Under the pieces are notes generated by a model. The model made no database searches. It saw nothing but the letters and a program-made list of their open reading frames with translations, and was not told where the DNA came from. A program made the position numbers and the translations under genes. Below are positions 42,964-50,882 of a DNA stretch of 50,882 nucleotides, piece by piece. The stretch is taken from positions 1 through 50,882 of the forward strand of contig NZ_JARZAJ010000046.1 of the NCBI RefSeq assembly GCF_029892105.1, in the 5' to 3' direction. The stretch comes from Kitasatospora sp. GP82 (GTDB lineage Bacteria > Actinomycetota > Actinomycetes > Streptomycetales > Streptomycetaceae). The stretch's first letter is position 1; each line of letters opens with the position of its first letter.

Positions 42964-44349
42964 TCAGCCGACCCTTCGGACCAGGTAGACCGAGCCCCGG
43001 TCGCGCCCGTAGTCGGCGGCCGGGGCTTCGCCCAGGTACTCCTGCCCGCGCATCTCGCACCAGGCCGGGATGTCCAGCCGGGCAGCCTCGTCGTCGGCGA
43101 GCACCGCGACCGTTCCGCCCACGGGCACCTCGCCGATCCGTTTGGCCAGCTCGATCACCGGCAGCGGACACCGTTTGCCGAGGGCGTCCAGCACCAGCGT
43201 GTCCTGCACGGGCTCGGGGGCCGGCAGATCAAGCCCCAGCGGCGCCCGGACACCCGCCACCACGTCGGGCAGCACGGACAGGAAGCGGTCGATGTCCGCC
43301 TCGGGCACGCCGTAGGGGAGCGAGACCCGGATGTTGCCCTCGGTCAGCACACCCATCGCCGCCAGCACATGGCTGGGCATCAGCGTGCTGGAGGTGCAGG
43401 AGGAGCCGGAGGAGACCGCGAAACCGGCCCTGTCCAGCTCGGTCAGCAGCACCTCGCCGTCCACGTAGAGGCAGGAGAAGGTGACCAGGTGCGGCAGCCT
43501 CCGGACCGGATCGCCGACCACCTCCACCTCCGGCACCAGCCGGGGCACCTGGGTCCTGATCCGGTCCACCAGCGCATGCAGCCGGACGTTCTCCCGCTCG
43601 GCCTCGGCCCGGACGGCTCGCAGTGAGGCCGCCGCCGCCACGATCCCGGGCACATTGACATAGCCGGGCACCCGGCCGCCCTCGCGCTCGTCCGAGGGCA
43701 GCGGCGAGGCGTACCTGACGCCCTTGCGGACGGCGAGCACCCCGACCCCGGCCGGGCCGCCCCACTTGTGCGCACTGGCCGTCAGCAGCGACCACCCGGA
43801 CGGCACCGGCAGCCGTCCCACGCTCTGTGCGGCGTCCACCAGCAGCGGCACCCCGCCGATCGCGTCGGCGGTCTCGGCGACCGGCTGGACGGTACCGACC
43901 TCGTGGTTGGCGGACTGCAGCACCGCGAGTGCGGTGTCCGGACGGACGGCGGCGGCGAAGTCCTGGGCGGCGGCCAGACCGTGGCGGTCGACGGCGACCT
44001 CGCTCACCTCGCCGCCCGAGGCGGCGTGCAGTTCGGCGGTGTGCAGCACGCTGGAGTGCTCCACGGCGGAGTGCACCAGGTGACGGCCTGTCCGGCGGCG
44101 GCCCGCCAGCGCACCCAGGATGCCCAGCTGGACGGCCTGGGTGCCGCTTGCGGTGAAGGAGACCTCGTCCGGACGTGCCCCCAGCACCTCGGCCACCGTC
44201 TCGCGGGCCGCATCAAGCAGCATCCTGGCCTGTCGCCCGGAGCGGTACAGCCGGGCCGGGTCGGCCCACCCCTCCTCCAGCGCGGCGTTCAGCGCCTGCC
44301 GGGCGACGGGGTGCAGCGGTGCGGTCGAAGCCACGTCGAAGTAGGACAC
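42964..44349 (-). CDS. Cysteine desulfurase-TusA fusion
   Basis: A 461-residue two-domain protein. Residues 1-370 are a NifS/IscS-type cysteine desulfurase with PLP lysine Lys195 (ASAHKWGGPAG) and the mobile catalytic Cys318 (SSGSSCTSST). Residues 385-461 are a TusA/SirA domain whose sulfur-accepting Cys394 is in LGKRCPLPVIELAKRI. The fusion would pass persulfide sulfur from the first domain directly to the second; delivery to tRNA thiolation, molybdopterin or Fe-S assembly cannot be told apart. GTG 44349 has TACTGT five bases upstream (leaderless); GTG 44376 is an alternative. Divergent from ctaC. Confidence 0.92.
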   Translation of the reverse strand: MSYFDVASTAPLHPVARQALNAALEEGWADPARLYRSGRQARMLLDAARETVAEVLGARPDEVSFTASGTQAVQLGILGALAGRRRTGRHLVHSAVEHSSVLHTAELHAASGGEVSEVAVDRHGLAAAQDFAAAVRPDTALAVLQSANHEVGTVQPVAETADAIGGVPLLVDAAQSVGRLPVPSGWSLLTASAHKWGGPAGVGVLAVRKGVRYASPLPSDEREGGRVPGYVNVPGIVAAAASLRAVRAEAERENVRLHALVDRIRTQVPRLVPEVEVVGDPVRRLPHLVTFSCLYVDGEVLLTELDRAGFAVSSGSSCTSSTLMPSHVLAAMGVLTEGNIRVSLPYGVPEADIDRFLSVLPDVVAGVRAPLGLDLPAPEPVQDTLVLDALGKRCPLPVIELAKRIGEVPVGGTVAVLADDEAARLDIPAWCEMRGQEYLGEAPAADYGRDRGSVYLVRRVG

Positions 44350-44709
44350 GTCCGACAGTATCCCTGTCTCATTCACCGTCAGCCGACCGGGCCGCCGCGC
44401 CTCGGCGATCACCCCGTTTGTCCGATTCGCGGAGGCCCGACGGTCCGTCACCCAGGTGTCGCAGTGCCATCCCACGATTGGGTGTGCGAGGCTCGAATGC
44501 CCACGGTGACCTGCGAATCCGTCCCTGCCGGGGCTGATCGGGTAGCCGGGCGGCGCGTTAGCGGGACCTGCCCGTCAGGAGCGCATAAGCCTGGAGTAGG
44601 GTTTGGCCCGCATAAGCATTCAAACCGTGCCCGTGGCCGGGTTGCCGGGGAGGCGCACAGTACTCCCGGGGGCGACGCGATCGCGGGCGAGACTTCGGGA
44701 AGGCGCTAC
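44350..44709. other. Divergent region, desulfurase/ctaC
   Basis: This stretch of 360 bases has no convincing gene. It must carry the ctaCDF promoter; TAGGGT near 44596 is a weak -10 candidate, and ATAAGC occurs twice (around 44585 and 44612) as a short direct repeat. No operator with clear symmetry was found. Confidence 0.35.
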
Positions 44710-45561
44710 GTGAGTCCCAACGGCTCCGACCGCTCGCCGCGGCGCACGATGCGGCGGAAGCTGCCTCAGGCGCTGGCACTGGGCCTCGTCATCGCGACCG
44801 CTACCGGCTGCTCGGCCAATGACCTGCCCAGGCTTGGCCTCCCGTCGCCCGTCACCAAGGAAGGCCCCCTGGTCCTCCACATGTGGCAGGGCTCGTGGAT
44901 CGCGGCGCTGGCAGTCGGCGTACTGATGTGGGGTCTGATCATCTGGAGCGTGATCTTCCACCGGCGCAGCCGCACCAAGGTGGAGATCCCGGCTCAGACC
45001 CGGTACAACGTGCCGATCGAGGCGCTGTACACCGCGGTCCCCATCGTCATCGTCTCGGTGTTGTTCTACTTCGTCGCCCGTGACGAGTCCCGGCTGACCC
45101 AGACCTCTGCCAAGCCGCAGCACTTCGTCAACGTGGTGGGCTTCCAGTGGAGCTGGGCGTTCAACTACGAGAACACCGAGAACCCGGACCCGGCGAACAC
45201 CGACGCCGCGTACGACGTGGGCACTCCCAAGGAGGCGCCGACGCTGTACCTGCCGATCAACGAGACGGTGCAGTTCCGCCTCACCTCGCGGGACGTCATC
45301 CACGACTTCTGGCCCGTCAACTTCATGATGAAGATGGACGTCGTGCCGGGTCTGGTCAACAGCTTCGAGGTCACTCCGACCTCGTACGGTACCTTCCGGG
45401 GCAAGTGCGCCGAGCTTTGCGGCGTCGACCACTCCCGGATGCTGTTCAACGTCAAGGTGGTCTCGCACGACGAGTACGAGCAGCACCTGAAGGAGCTCCG
45501 GGCCAAGGGCCAGAGCGGCGCGGTGCCCTCCGGCATCACGGGCATTGAAGGTGAGAAGTGA
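44710..45561 (+). CDS. ctaC: Cytochrome c oxidase subunit II
   Basis: A 283-residue lipoprotein subunit of aa3 oxidase that takes electrons through its CuA centre. A signal peptide ends in a lipobox with Cys34 (ATGC-SAN). Two membrane spans follow (about 63-82 and 107-123). The CuA ligands are His198, Cys233, Glu235, Cys237, His241 and Met244 in GKCAELCGVDHSRM. GTG 44710 has GGAAGG six bases upstream. It overlaps ctaD by four bases (GTGA), showing translational coupling. In actinobacteria the oxidase forms a supercomplex with the bcc complex. Confidence 0.97.
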   Translation: MSPNGSDRSPRRTMRRKLPQALALGLVIATATGCSANDLPRLGLPSPVTKEGPLVLHMWQGSWIAALAVGVLMWGLIIWSVIFHRRSRTKVEIPAQTRYNVPIEALYTAVPIVIVSVLFYFVARDESRLTQTSAKPQHFVNVVGFQWSWAFNYENTENPDPANTDAAYDVGTPKEAPTLYLPINETVQFRLTSRDVIHDFWPVNFMMKMDVVPGLVNSFEVTPTSYGTFRGKCAELCGVDHSRMLFNVKVVSHDEYEQHLKELRAKGQSGAVPSGITGIEGEK

Positions 45562-47333
45562 CTATCCTCAACGAGCCTGCCGCCGCAGGCGGGGCTTCCG
45601 GGGTCGCGGTCGGCGGGGCCACACGGACCCGCAAGCCTGGTTCCACGATCATCAAGTGGCTGACCACCACCGACCACAAGACGATCGGCACGATGTACCT
45701 CGGTACCTCGTTCGCGTTCTTTCTGATCGGTGGCATCCTCGCCCTGGTCATGCGCGCCGAGCTGGCTCGTCCCGGGACGCAGATCCTGTCGAACGAGCAG
45801 TTCAACCAGGCGTTCACGATGCACGGCACGATCATGCTGCTGATGTTCGCGACGCCGCTGTTCGCCGGTTTCGCGAACTGGATCATGCCGCTTCAGATCG
45901 GCGCTCCTGACGTCGCGTTCCCGCGTCTGAACATGTTCGCCTACTGGCTGTACCTGTTCGGCTCGGTCATCGCGGTGGCCGGCTTCCTCACCCCGCAGGG
46001 TGCGGCCGACTTCGGCTGGTTCGCGTACTCGCCGCTGTCGGACGCCGTCCGCTCGCCGGGTGTCGGCGCCGACATGTGGATCATGGGTCTGGCCTTCTCC
46101 GGCTTCGGCACGATCCTCGGTGCGGTCAACTTCATCACCACCATCATCTGCATGCGCGCGCCCGGCATGACGATGTTCCGGATGTCGATCTTCGTCTGGA
46201 ACACCCTGCTGACCGCCGTGCTGGTCCTGCTGGCCTTCCCGGTCCTCGCGGCCGCGCTGTTCGCCCTGGAGGCGGACCGCAAGTTCGGGGCACACGTCTT
46301 CGACCCGGCCAACGGTGGCGCACTGCTCTGGCAGCACCTCTTCTGGTTCTTCGGCCACCCCGAGGTGTACATCATCGCGCTGCCGTTCTTCGGCATCATC
46401 TCGGAGATCATCCCGGTCTTCAGCCGTAAGCCGATGTTCGGCTACTCCGGTCTGATCGCGGCCACCATCGCGATCGCCGGTCTGTCCGTGACGGTGTGGG
46501 CACACCACATGTACGTCACCGGACAGGTGCTGCTGCCGTTCTTCTCCTTCATGACCTTCCTGATCGCGGTCCCGACCGGTGTGAAGTTCTTCAACTGGGT
46601 CGGCACCATGTGGAAGGGCTCGCTGAGCTTCGAGACCCCGATGCTCTGGACGGTCGGCTTCCTGGTCACCTTCCTCTTCGGTGGTCTGACCGGTGTTCTG
46701 CTGGCCTCCCCGCCGATCGACTTCCACGTCTCGGACTCGTACTTCGTCGTGGCCCACTTCCACTACGTGGTCTTCGGCACCGTCGTGTTCGCGATGTTCG
46801 CCGGCTTCCACTTCTGGTGGCCGAAGATGACCGGCAAGATGCTCGACGAGCGCCTTGGCAAGATCACCTTCTGGACGCTGTTCATCGGCTTCCACGCCAC
46901 CTTCCTGGTGCAGCACTGGCTGGGTGCCGAGGGCATGCCGCGTCGTTACGCGGACTACCTGGCCTCGGACGGCTTCACCACGCTGAACACCGTCTCCACC
47001 ATCGGCTCCTTCCTGCTCGGTCTGTCGATCCTGCCGTTCCTCTACAACGTCTGGAAGACCGCCAAGTACGGCGAGAAGGTCCAGGTCGACGACCCGTGGG
47101 GCTACGGCCGTTCGCTGGAGTGGGCGACCTCCTGCCCGCCGCCGCGGCACAACTTCCTCACCCTGCCCCGGATCCGCTCCGAATCCCCGGCGTTCGACCT
47201 GCACCACCCGGAGATCGCCGCGCTGGACTACCTTGAGAACCACGGTGAGCCGGCCAAGCACTTCGAAGGTGTGACCCCCGCGCAGTACGACCGCCCGTCG
47301 CTGGGCAAGGGCAAGAAGGGTGGCGACGCCTGA
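45558..47333 (+). CDS. ctaD: Cytochrome c oxidase subunit I
   Basis: A 591-residue, 12-span catalytic subunit holding heme a and the heme a3/CuB site, where O2 is reduced and protons pumped. Ligand regions are visible: MHGTIMLL (heme a His), FWFFGHPEVYI (CuB His with cross-linked Tyr), WAHHMYVTG (CuB pair) and HFHYVVFG (heme a3 and heme a His). The D-channel NxxxxxN-type loop lies early. A hydrophilic tail of about 70 residues follows the last span. The GTG start at 45558 overlaps the ctaC stop, and the stop overlaps the ctaF start by one base. Confidence 0.98.
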   Translation: MTILNEPAAAGGASGVAVGGATRTRKPGSTIIKWLTTTDHKTIGTMYLGTSFAFFLIGGILALVMRAELARPGTQILSNEQFNQAFTMHGTIMLLMFATPLFAGFANWIMPLQIGAPDVAFPRLNMFAYWLYLFGSVIAVAGFLTPQGAADFGWFAYSPLSDAVRSPGVGADMWIMGLAFSGFGTILGAVNFITTIICMRAPGMTMFRMSIFVWNTLLTAVLVLLAFPVLAAALFALEADRKFGAHVFDPANGGALLWQHLFWFFGHPEVYIIALPFFGIISEIIPVFSRKPMFGYSGLIAATIAIAGLSVTVWAHHMYVTGQVLLPFFSFMTFLIAVPTGVKFFNWVGTMWKGSLSFETPMLWTVGFLVTFLFGGLTGVLLASPPIDFHVSDSYFVVAHFHYVVFGTVVFAMFAGFHFWWPKMTGKMLDERLGKITFWTLFIGFHATFLVQHWLGAEGMPRRYADYLASDGFTTLNTVSTIGSFLLGLSILPFLYNVWKTAKYGEKVQVDDPWGYGRSLEWATSCPPPRHNFLTLPRIRSESPAFDLHHPEIAALDYLENHGEPAKHFEGVTPAQYDRPSLGKGKKGGDA

Positions 47334-47731
47334 TGAAGGAACAGGGCAAGATCTTCCTGGGGCTCGCCGTCTTCGTTCTGGCGATCGCCATCACCTACGG
47401 CCTCTGGGCCAAGGAGGCGGCCGGTACCACCGCGCTCTTCCTGGCCTTCGGCCTGTGCGCCTTCATCGGTTACTACCTCGCCTTCACCGCCCGCCGGGTG
47501 GACAGCGGCGCGGGTGACAACCCCGAGGCCGAGGTCGCGGACGACGCCGGTGAGATGGGCTTCTTCGCACCGCACAGCTGGCAGCCGCTCTCGCTGGCGG
47601 TCGGTGGCGCGCTGTCCTTCCTGGGCGTCATCTTCGGCTGGTGGCTGATGTTCTGGTCGATCCCGATCATCCTGATCGGCCTGTACGGCTGGGTCTTCGA
47701 GTTCTACCGGGGCGAGAACCAGAACCAGTAG
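47333..47731 (+). CDS. ctaF: Cytochrome c oxidase subunit IV, actinobacterial type
   Basis: A 132-residue membrane subunit with four spans (about 7-22, 32-48, 82-97 and 101-118) typical of the actinobacterial CtaF family (aa3-type subunit 4), needed for oxidase assembly. Its ATG at 47333 shares its A with the ctaD stop codon, so ctaC-ctaD-ctaF is a tightly coupled operon. A strong terminator ends the unit. Confidence 0.95.
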   Translation: MKEQGKIFLGLAVFVLAIAITYGLWAKEAAGTTALFLAFGLCAFIGYYLAFTARRVDSGAGDNPEAEVADDAGEMGFFAPHSWQPLSLAVGGALSFLGVIFGWWLMFWSIPIILIGLYGWVFEFYRGENQNQ

Positions 47732-47746
47732 GTTCGCCTCTCACCC

Positions 47747-47796
47747 AACGGCGCCGGGCCGGACACCCCCGAAGGGATGTCCGGCCCGGCGCCGTT
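47747..47796 (+). terminator. ctaCDF operon terminator
   Basis: A perfect 19-bp stem (47747-47765 with 47778-47796) and 12-base loop starts 16 bases beyond the ctaF stop and is followed by TCTG. Confidence 0.88.
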
Positions 47797-47942
47797 CTGC
47801 CGTCGCCTGAGCCCACCGGGGTGTATCGCTCACTCGTTCGGTTCACCGGTGCCGGTCGACAGGATGCCGCTTCACAGGTGTCTTCCTAGGCTCGGGCTAC
47901 ATAGTCGAAACCCCTGTGTGACTCTGAGCCCTGGAGGCAGCG

Positions 47943-49205
47943 TTGAGCGGCATGCACGGAGTGGCCCGCCGACGGGCGGTCATAGTGGCGTTTCTGGTCC
48001 TGACTCCGCTGGTCGGGGCCGGGTGCACGGGAGGGGCCGGCGGCCCGTTCGGGGCCGGAACCGTGGATGTCCGTCCGCTGGTCCATGTCCCGGCGGCGGA
48101 GGGCGTGGACCCCACCAAGCCCCTCACGGTGACGGCCGAGCCGGGCAGCAGGCTCACCGATGTCACCCTGATCGGCCCCGAGGGCCAGGAAGTGGCCGGG
48201 AAGCTCGCCGACGACCAGCGGAGCTGGCAGACCACAGGACTGCTGTGGGCCGGCACCAAGTACCTGGTCCGGGTCGCCGCCGACAACGGGGAGGGCGGTC
48301 GGGGCGAGTTCACCGCCCCCGTCGCCACCGCGCCGGGCCGGGCCAAGCTGACCGCCGAGCTCGGCCCGGACTCCAGCGGCAAGGGCCTGTACGGCGTCGG
48401 TCAGCCGCTCACCGTCAAGCTCTCCGAGCCGATCAAGGACAGCGCCTCCCGGAAGGAGGTCGAGCGGAGCCTCAGAGTGGTCTCCGAGCCCGCCGTGACG
48501 GGCGCCTGGTACTGGGTGGACGACAGAAATCTGCACTTCAGACCGGAGAAGTACTGGCCCGCCCACGCCACCATCAAGCTGAGCTTCGACCGGCCCGGTG
48601 GCCTGATCGCGGACGGCCTGTACGTGGGCGACCCGGTCAGCCGCTCGATCCGGATCGGTGACCGGGTGGAGGTCCTGATCGACGCTGCCGCGGACTATCT
48701 GACGTACCGGCGCAACGGCGAGGTGATCAACACTATCCCGGTCACCACCGGCAAGCCCGGGTACTCCACCCGCAACGGCATCAAGGTGGTGCTCGGTCAG
48801 GAGTCGACCGTCCGGATGAAGAGCGAGACGATCGGCATCGCGGAAGGCAGCAGCGAGGCGTTCGACATGGACGTCCACTGGGCCACCCGGGTCACCTGGA
48901 GCGGTGAGTACGTGCACGCCGCGCCCTGGTCGGTGGCCTGGCAGGGCGTGGAGAACGTCAGCCACGGGTGTACCGGGATGAGCACCGAGAACGCCAGGTG
49001 GTTCTTCGGGGCGACCCGGGTCGGGGACGTCGTCCAGGTGGTGAACAGCCTGGGCAAGACCATGGAGCCGTTCGGGAACGGCTTCGGCGACTGGAATGTC
49101 TCCTGGGGGGAGTGGGTCAAACACAGCGCCCTCGGCAGGACCGTCAACACGGCTGGCAGGGCCGAGGACACCGCTGTGCCGGGTGTTCTGCTGCCGCAGA
49201 TCTAG
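47943..49205 (+). CDS. L,D-transpeptidase lipoprotein with Ig-like domains
   Basis: A 420-residue cell-envelope enzyme making 3-3 peptidoglycan cross-links. A lipoprotein signal ends LVGAGC (Cys28). Two Ig-like beta domains cover about 42-230, then a YkuD catalytic domain spans about 240-360, with active-site His325, His341 and Cys343 (VSHGCTGMSTENARW). A short Trp-rich segment (GDWNVSWGEWV) follows, as in mycobacterial LdtMt2. The start is a TTG at 47943 with GGAGG five bases upstream; the ATG at 47952 would be 14 bases from it. Likely an individual unit after the cta terminator. Confidence 0.93.
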   Translation: MSGMHGVARRRAVIVAFLVLTPLVGAGCTGGAGGPFGAGTVDVRPLVHVPAAEGVDPTKPLTVTAEPGSRLTDVTLIGPEGQEVAGKLADDQRSWQTTGLLWAGTKYLVRVAADNGEGGRGEFTAPVATAPGRAKLTAELGPDSSGKGLYGVGQPLTVKLSEPIKDSASRKEVERSLRVVSEPAVTGAWYWVDDRNLHFRPEKYWPAHATIKLSFDRPGGLIADGLYVGDPVSRSIRIGDRVEVLIDAAADYLTYRRNGEVINTIPVTTGKPGYSTRNGIKVVLGQESTVRMKSETIGIAEGSSEAFDMDVHWATRVTWSGEYVHAAPWSVAWQGVENVSHGCTGMSTENARWFFGATRVGDVVQVVNSLGKTMEPFGNGFGDWNVSWGEWVKHSALGRTVNTAGRAEDTAVPGVLLPQI

Positions 49206-49278
49206 CAGGGCCCGCCCGGCCGATCTCTCGCGGACGGTGACCGCGCCCTGAGAGTGCACGGGCCCCGAGTGGGACCCG

Positions 49279-49647
49279 TCAGGCCCCGTACACCAGCCTG
49301 AGAGCGCTGTGGACCGCGCTCACCGCCTCGTCGCGGGAGAGACCGAGGCGGTGAGCGCGGTCGGCGTACTCGGCGGCCGCGGTGGCGGCCAGTCGGTGTG
49401 CGGTGTCGCCGACGGCGGCGATCAGGGTGCCCCGTCGGCCGTGCGTCTCGACCACTCCGTCGGCCTCCAGCTCCCGGTAGGCGCGGGCCACCGTGTTGGC
49501 GGCCAGACCGAGCTGTTCGGCCAGGGCGCGGACGGTCGGCAGCTTCAGACCGGCCGGGAGAGCGCCGCTGCGGGCCTGTTCGGCGATCTGGGCGCGGACC
49601 TGCTCGTACGGGGGAGTGGCGGATGCGTGGTCGATACTCAGCTGCAC
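49279..49647 (-). CDS. GntR-family regulator, YtrA type
   Basis: A 122-residue regulator: a GntR winged HTH (YEQVRAQIAEQARSGALPAG, then NTVARAYRELEADGVVETHG) and a short helical tail of about 45 residues, the architecture of the YtrA subfamily, which lacks a large effector domain. GTG 49647 has AGGAG seven bases upstream. YtrA-type regulators usually control adjacent ABC transporters, but none is present here; its targets are unknown. Convergent with the L,D-transpeptidase gene. Confidence 0.9.
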   Translation of the reverse strand: MQLSIDHASATPPYEQVRAQIAEQARSGALPAGLKLPTVRALAEQLGLAANTVARAYRELEADGVVETHGRRGTLIAAVGDTAHRLAATAAAEYADRAHRLGLSRDEAVSAVHSALRLVYGA

Positions 49648-49743
49648 TGACGGGCTCCTGACGGGTTGTTGGGTCCCATTGTGCCCGCGATGACCGGTAC
49701 GCCCGTACCCGATCGGCTTTCCGGCTGCCCGTGGGGAACAGCC

Positions 49744-49783
49744 GAGGGCCCCCTGCCCGGCGGTTGCCGGGCAGGGGGCCCTC
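49744..49783 (-). terminator. qcrB terminator
   Basis: A perfect 18-bp stem (49744-49761 with 49766-49783) and a 4-base loop GGTT, ending 31 bases beyond the qcrB stop. It marks the end of the qcr operon. Confidence 0.88.
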
Positions 49784-49814
49784 AGGTGGCGATCAGCGGC
49801 GTTGCCGCGCGGGA

Positions 49815-50882
49815 TCAGTGGTGGCCGTGGCCACTGGTGATCTCGTGGTGCTCCTCCGCCGTCGGCTTGGGGATCTGGCCACCCTCGCCGAAGTAGCCCT
49901 GGGAGAGCTTGGCGCGGGTCTTCTCCAGGCGGCCGACCTTGCGCTCGACACCGTTTCCGTCGACCTGGGCCGGGATCTCCAGCGGCTGGTGCTGCTCGTG
50001 GGCCACGTACTTGTACAGCTTGTCCTGAGGCAGCTGGGCGTGGACCTCGACGAACTCACCGTGCGGCAGGCGCTTGATGACACCGGTCTCGCGACCGTGC
50101 AGCACCTTCTCCTTGTCGCGGCGCTGGAGGCCGAGGCACCAGCGCTTGGTGATGAAGAAGACCACGACCGGCACGACGAAGAAGCCGGCCCGGACGAAGT
50201 ACGTGATCGAGTTGAGCGACAGGTGGAAGTGCGTGGCGAACAGGTCGTTGCCACCACCGATCAGCAGGACCAGGTACTCGCTGATCCAGGCGGCGCCCAG
50301 AGCGGTGCGGACCGGGGCGTTGCGCGGGCGGTCCAGGATGTGGTGCTCGCGCTTGTCGCCGGTGATCCAGCTCTCGATGAACGGGTAGACCGCGATGGCG
50401 ACCAGGACCAACGGGAAGATCATCAGCGGGACGAAGACACCCAGGTTGAGGGTGTGGCCCCAGGCCCGGACCTCCCAGCCCGGCATGACGCGGATCAGAC
50501 CCTCGGAGAAGCCCATGTACCAGTCGGGCTGGGCGTCGGTGGACACCTGGTCGGGACGGTACGGGCCGTACGCCCAGATCGGGTTGATCGTCGCGATCGC
50601 GGAGATCGCCGCGATGATGCCGAAGACCAGGAAGAAGAAGCCACCGGCCTTGGCCATGTAGACCGGCATCAGCGGCATGCCGACGACGTTCTTCTCGGTC
50701 TTGCCCGGGCCCGCCCACTGGGTGTGCTTGTGGTAGAAGACCAGGATCAGGTGCGCCACCAGCAGGCCCAGCATGATGCCCGGGATGAGCAGCACGTGGA
50801 TGGTGAAGAACCGCGGCACGATGTCGGTGCCGGGGAACTCGCCGCCGAAGAGGAACATCTGGATGTAGGTGCCCACCAGCGG
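49815..50882 (-). CDS. qcrB: Cytochrome bc1 complex cytochrome b subunit (partial)
   Basis: The C-terminal 355 or so residues of QcrB; the frame is open to the window end, so the N-terminal helices that hold most of the heme b ligands lie outside. Visible are FFTIHVLLIPGIMLGLLVAHL, the quinol-site motif PDWYMGFSEGLIR (the actinobacterial form of PEWY), and several further membrane spans. The hydrophilic C-terminal extension of about 110 residues, ending in a His-rich tail, is typical of actinobacterial QcrB. It should be the last gene of a qcrCAB operon. It partners CtaCDF in the bcc-aa3 supercomplex. Confidence 0.97.
   Translation of the reverse strand, partial: PLVGTYIQMFLFGGEFPGTDIVPRFFTIHVLLIPGIMLGLLVAHLILVFYHKHTQWAGPGKTEKNVVGMPLMPVYMAKAGGFFFLVFGIIAAISAIATINPIWAYGPYRPDQVSTDAQPDWYMGFSEGLIRVMPGWEVRAWGHTLNLGVFVPLMIFPLVLVAIAVYPFIESWITGDKREHHILDRPRNAPVRTALGAAWISEYLVLLIGGGNDLFATHFHLSLNSITYFVRAGFFVVPVVVFFITKRWCLGLQRRDKEKVLHGRETGVIKRLPHGEFVEVHAQLPQDKLYKYVAHEQHQPLEIPAQVDGNGVERKVGRLEKTRAKLSQGYFGEGGQIPKPTAEEHHEITSGHGHH

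Noticed and set aside
45165..47261. Minus-strand open frame of about 700 codons opposite ctaD
   Set aside because: The translation is charged, repetitive and lacks any domain, and ctaD on the other strand is certain.

Overview
The window is high-GC DNA from a filamentous actinomycete, almost certainly a Streptomycetaceae chromosome (Streptomyces or Kitasatospora; the sequence alone does not decide between them). The support is a two-domain geosmin synthase, an NsdA-like regulator, GTG starts and leaderless promoters throughout, and a core block whose gene content and order match the glnA-lipAB-dlaT-pepA-cobTS-erpA-adoK-ctaC-qcrB region that I recall from Mycobacterium tuberculosis (about Rv2193-Rv2220).

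Layout. 1-8.1 kb is an accessory-like arm: hemerythrin-domain protein, DUF1152 protein, geosmin synthase (geoA), DUF1697 protein, PNPOx-like protein, ArsC-like protein, cytochrome P450, a decayed PP2C phosphatase remnant and a small DUF6011 zinc-finger-like protein. 8.1-13.5 kb holds glnA with two tandem GlnR boxes, an RDD membrane protein, a DUF4191 protein, a small protein, lipA and lipB. 13.6-22.7 kb is mixed: a truncated PucR-type regulator, an NsdA-like regulator, methionine aminopeptidase divergent from an XRE repressor across an AT-rich palindrome, a CPA2 antiporter, an FAD oxidoreductase, a TIGR01777 epimerase, a GNAT enzyme and a DUF4240 protein. 22.9-31.3 kb carries the E2 and E3 of the 2-oxoacid dehydrogenase complex (dlaT, lpd), pepA, and the nucleotide-loop genes for cobalamin (cobS, cobT, cobU). 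31.4-41.7 kb holds a methyltransferase, a DUF3043 membrane protein, pspA-pspAA, nadA, a quinone-type oxidoreductase, an Lrp regulator beside a PLP decarboxylase, a GNAT enzyme, erpA, a lipoprotein and a small protein. 41.9-50.9 kb holds adenosine kinase, a cysteine desulfurase-TusA fusion, the cytochrome aa3 oxidase operon ctaCDF, an L,D-transpeptidase lipoprotein, a YtrA-type GntR regulator and the 3' part of qcrB, which runs off the window.

Functional links. LipA and LipB make the lipoyl cofactor that DlaT carries on two lipoyl domains and Lpd re-oxidises. LipA, NadA and QcrA-type proteins need Fe-S clusters, to which ErpA and possibly the desulfurase-TusA fusion contribute. CtaCDF and QcrB belong to the actinobacterial bcc-aa3 respiratory supercomplex. 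The CobU, CobT and CobS steps attach the lower ligand of B12.

I found no mobile element, CRISPR array, rRNA or tRNA. The region is largely conserved core. The less explained signals are regulatory or structural: interleaved inverted repeats ahead of pspA, paired palindromes ahead of nadA, the divergent operator between map and the XRE gene, large palindromic elements in the cobS-cobT gap, and a recurrent gene-end element with the core CAGGGGCGCGGG. Strong hairpin terminators close most transcription units.
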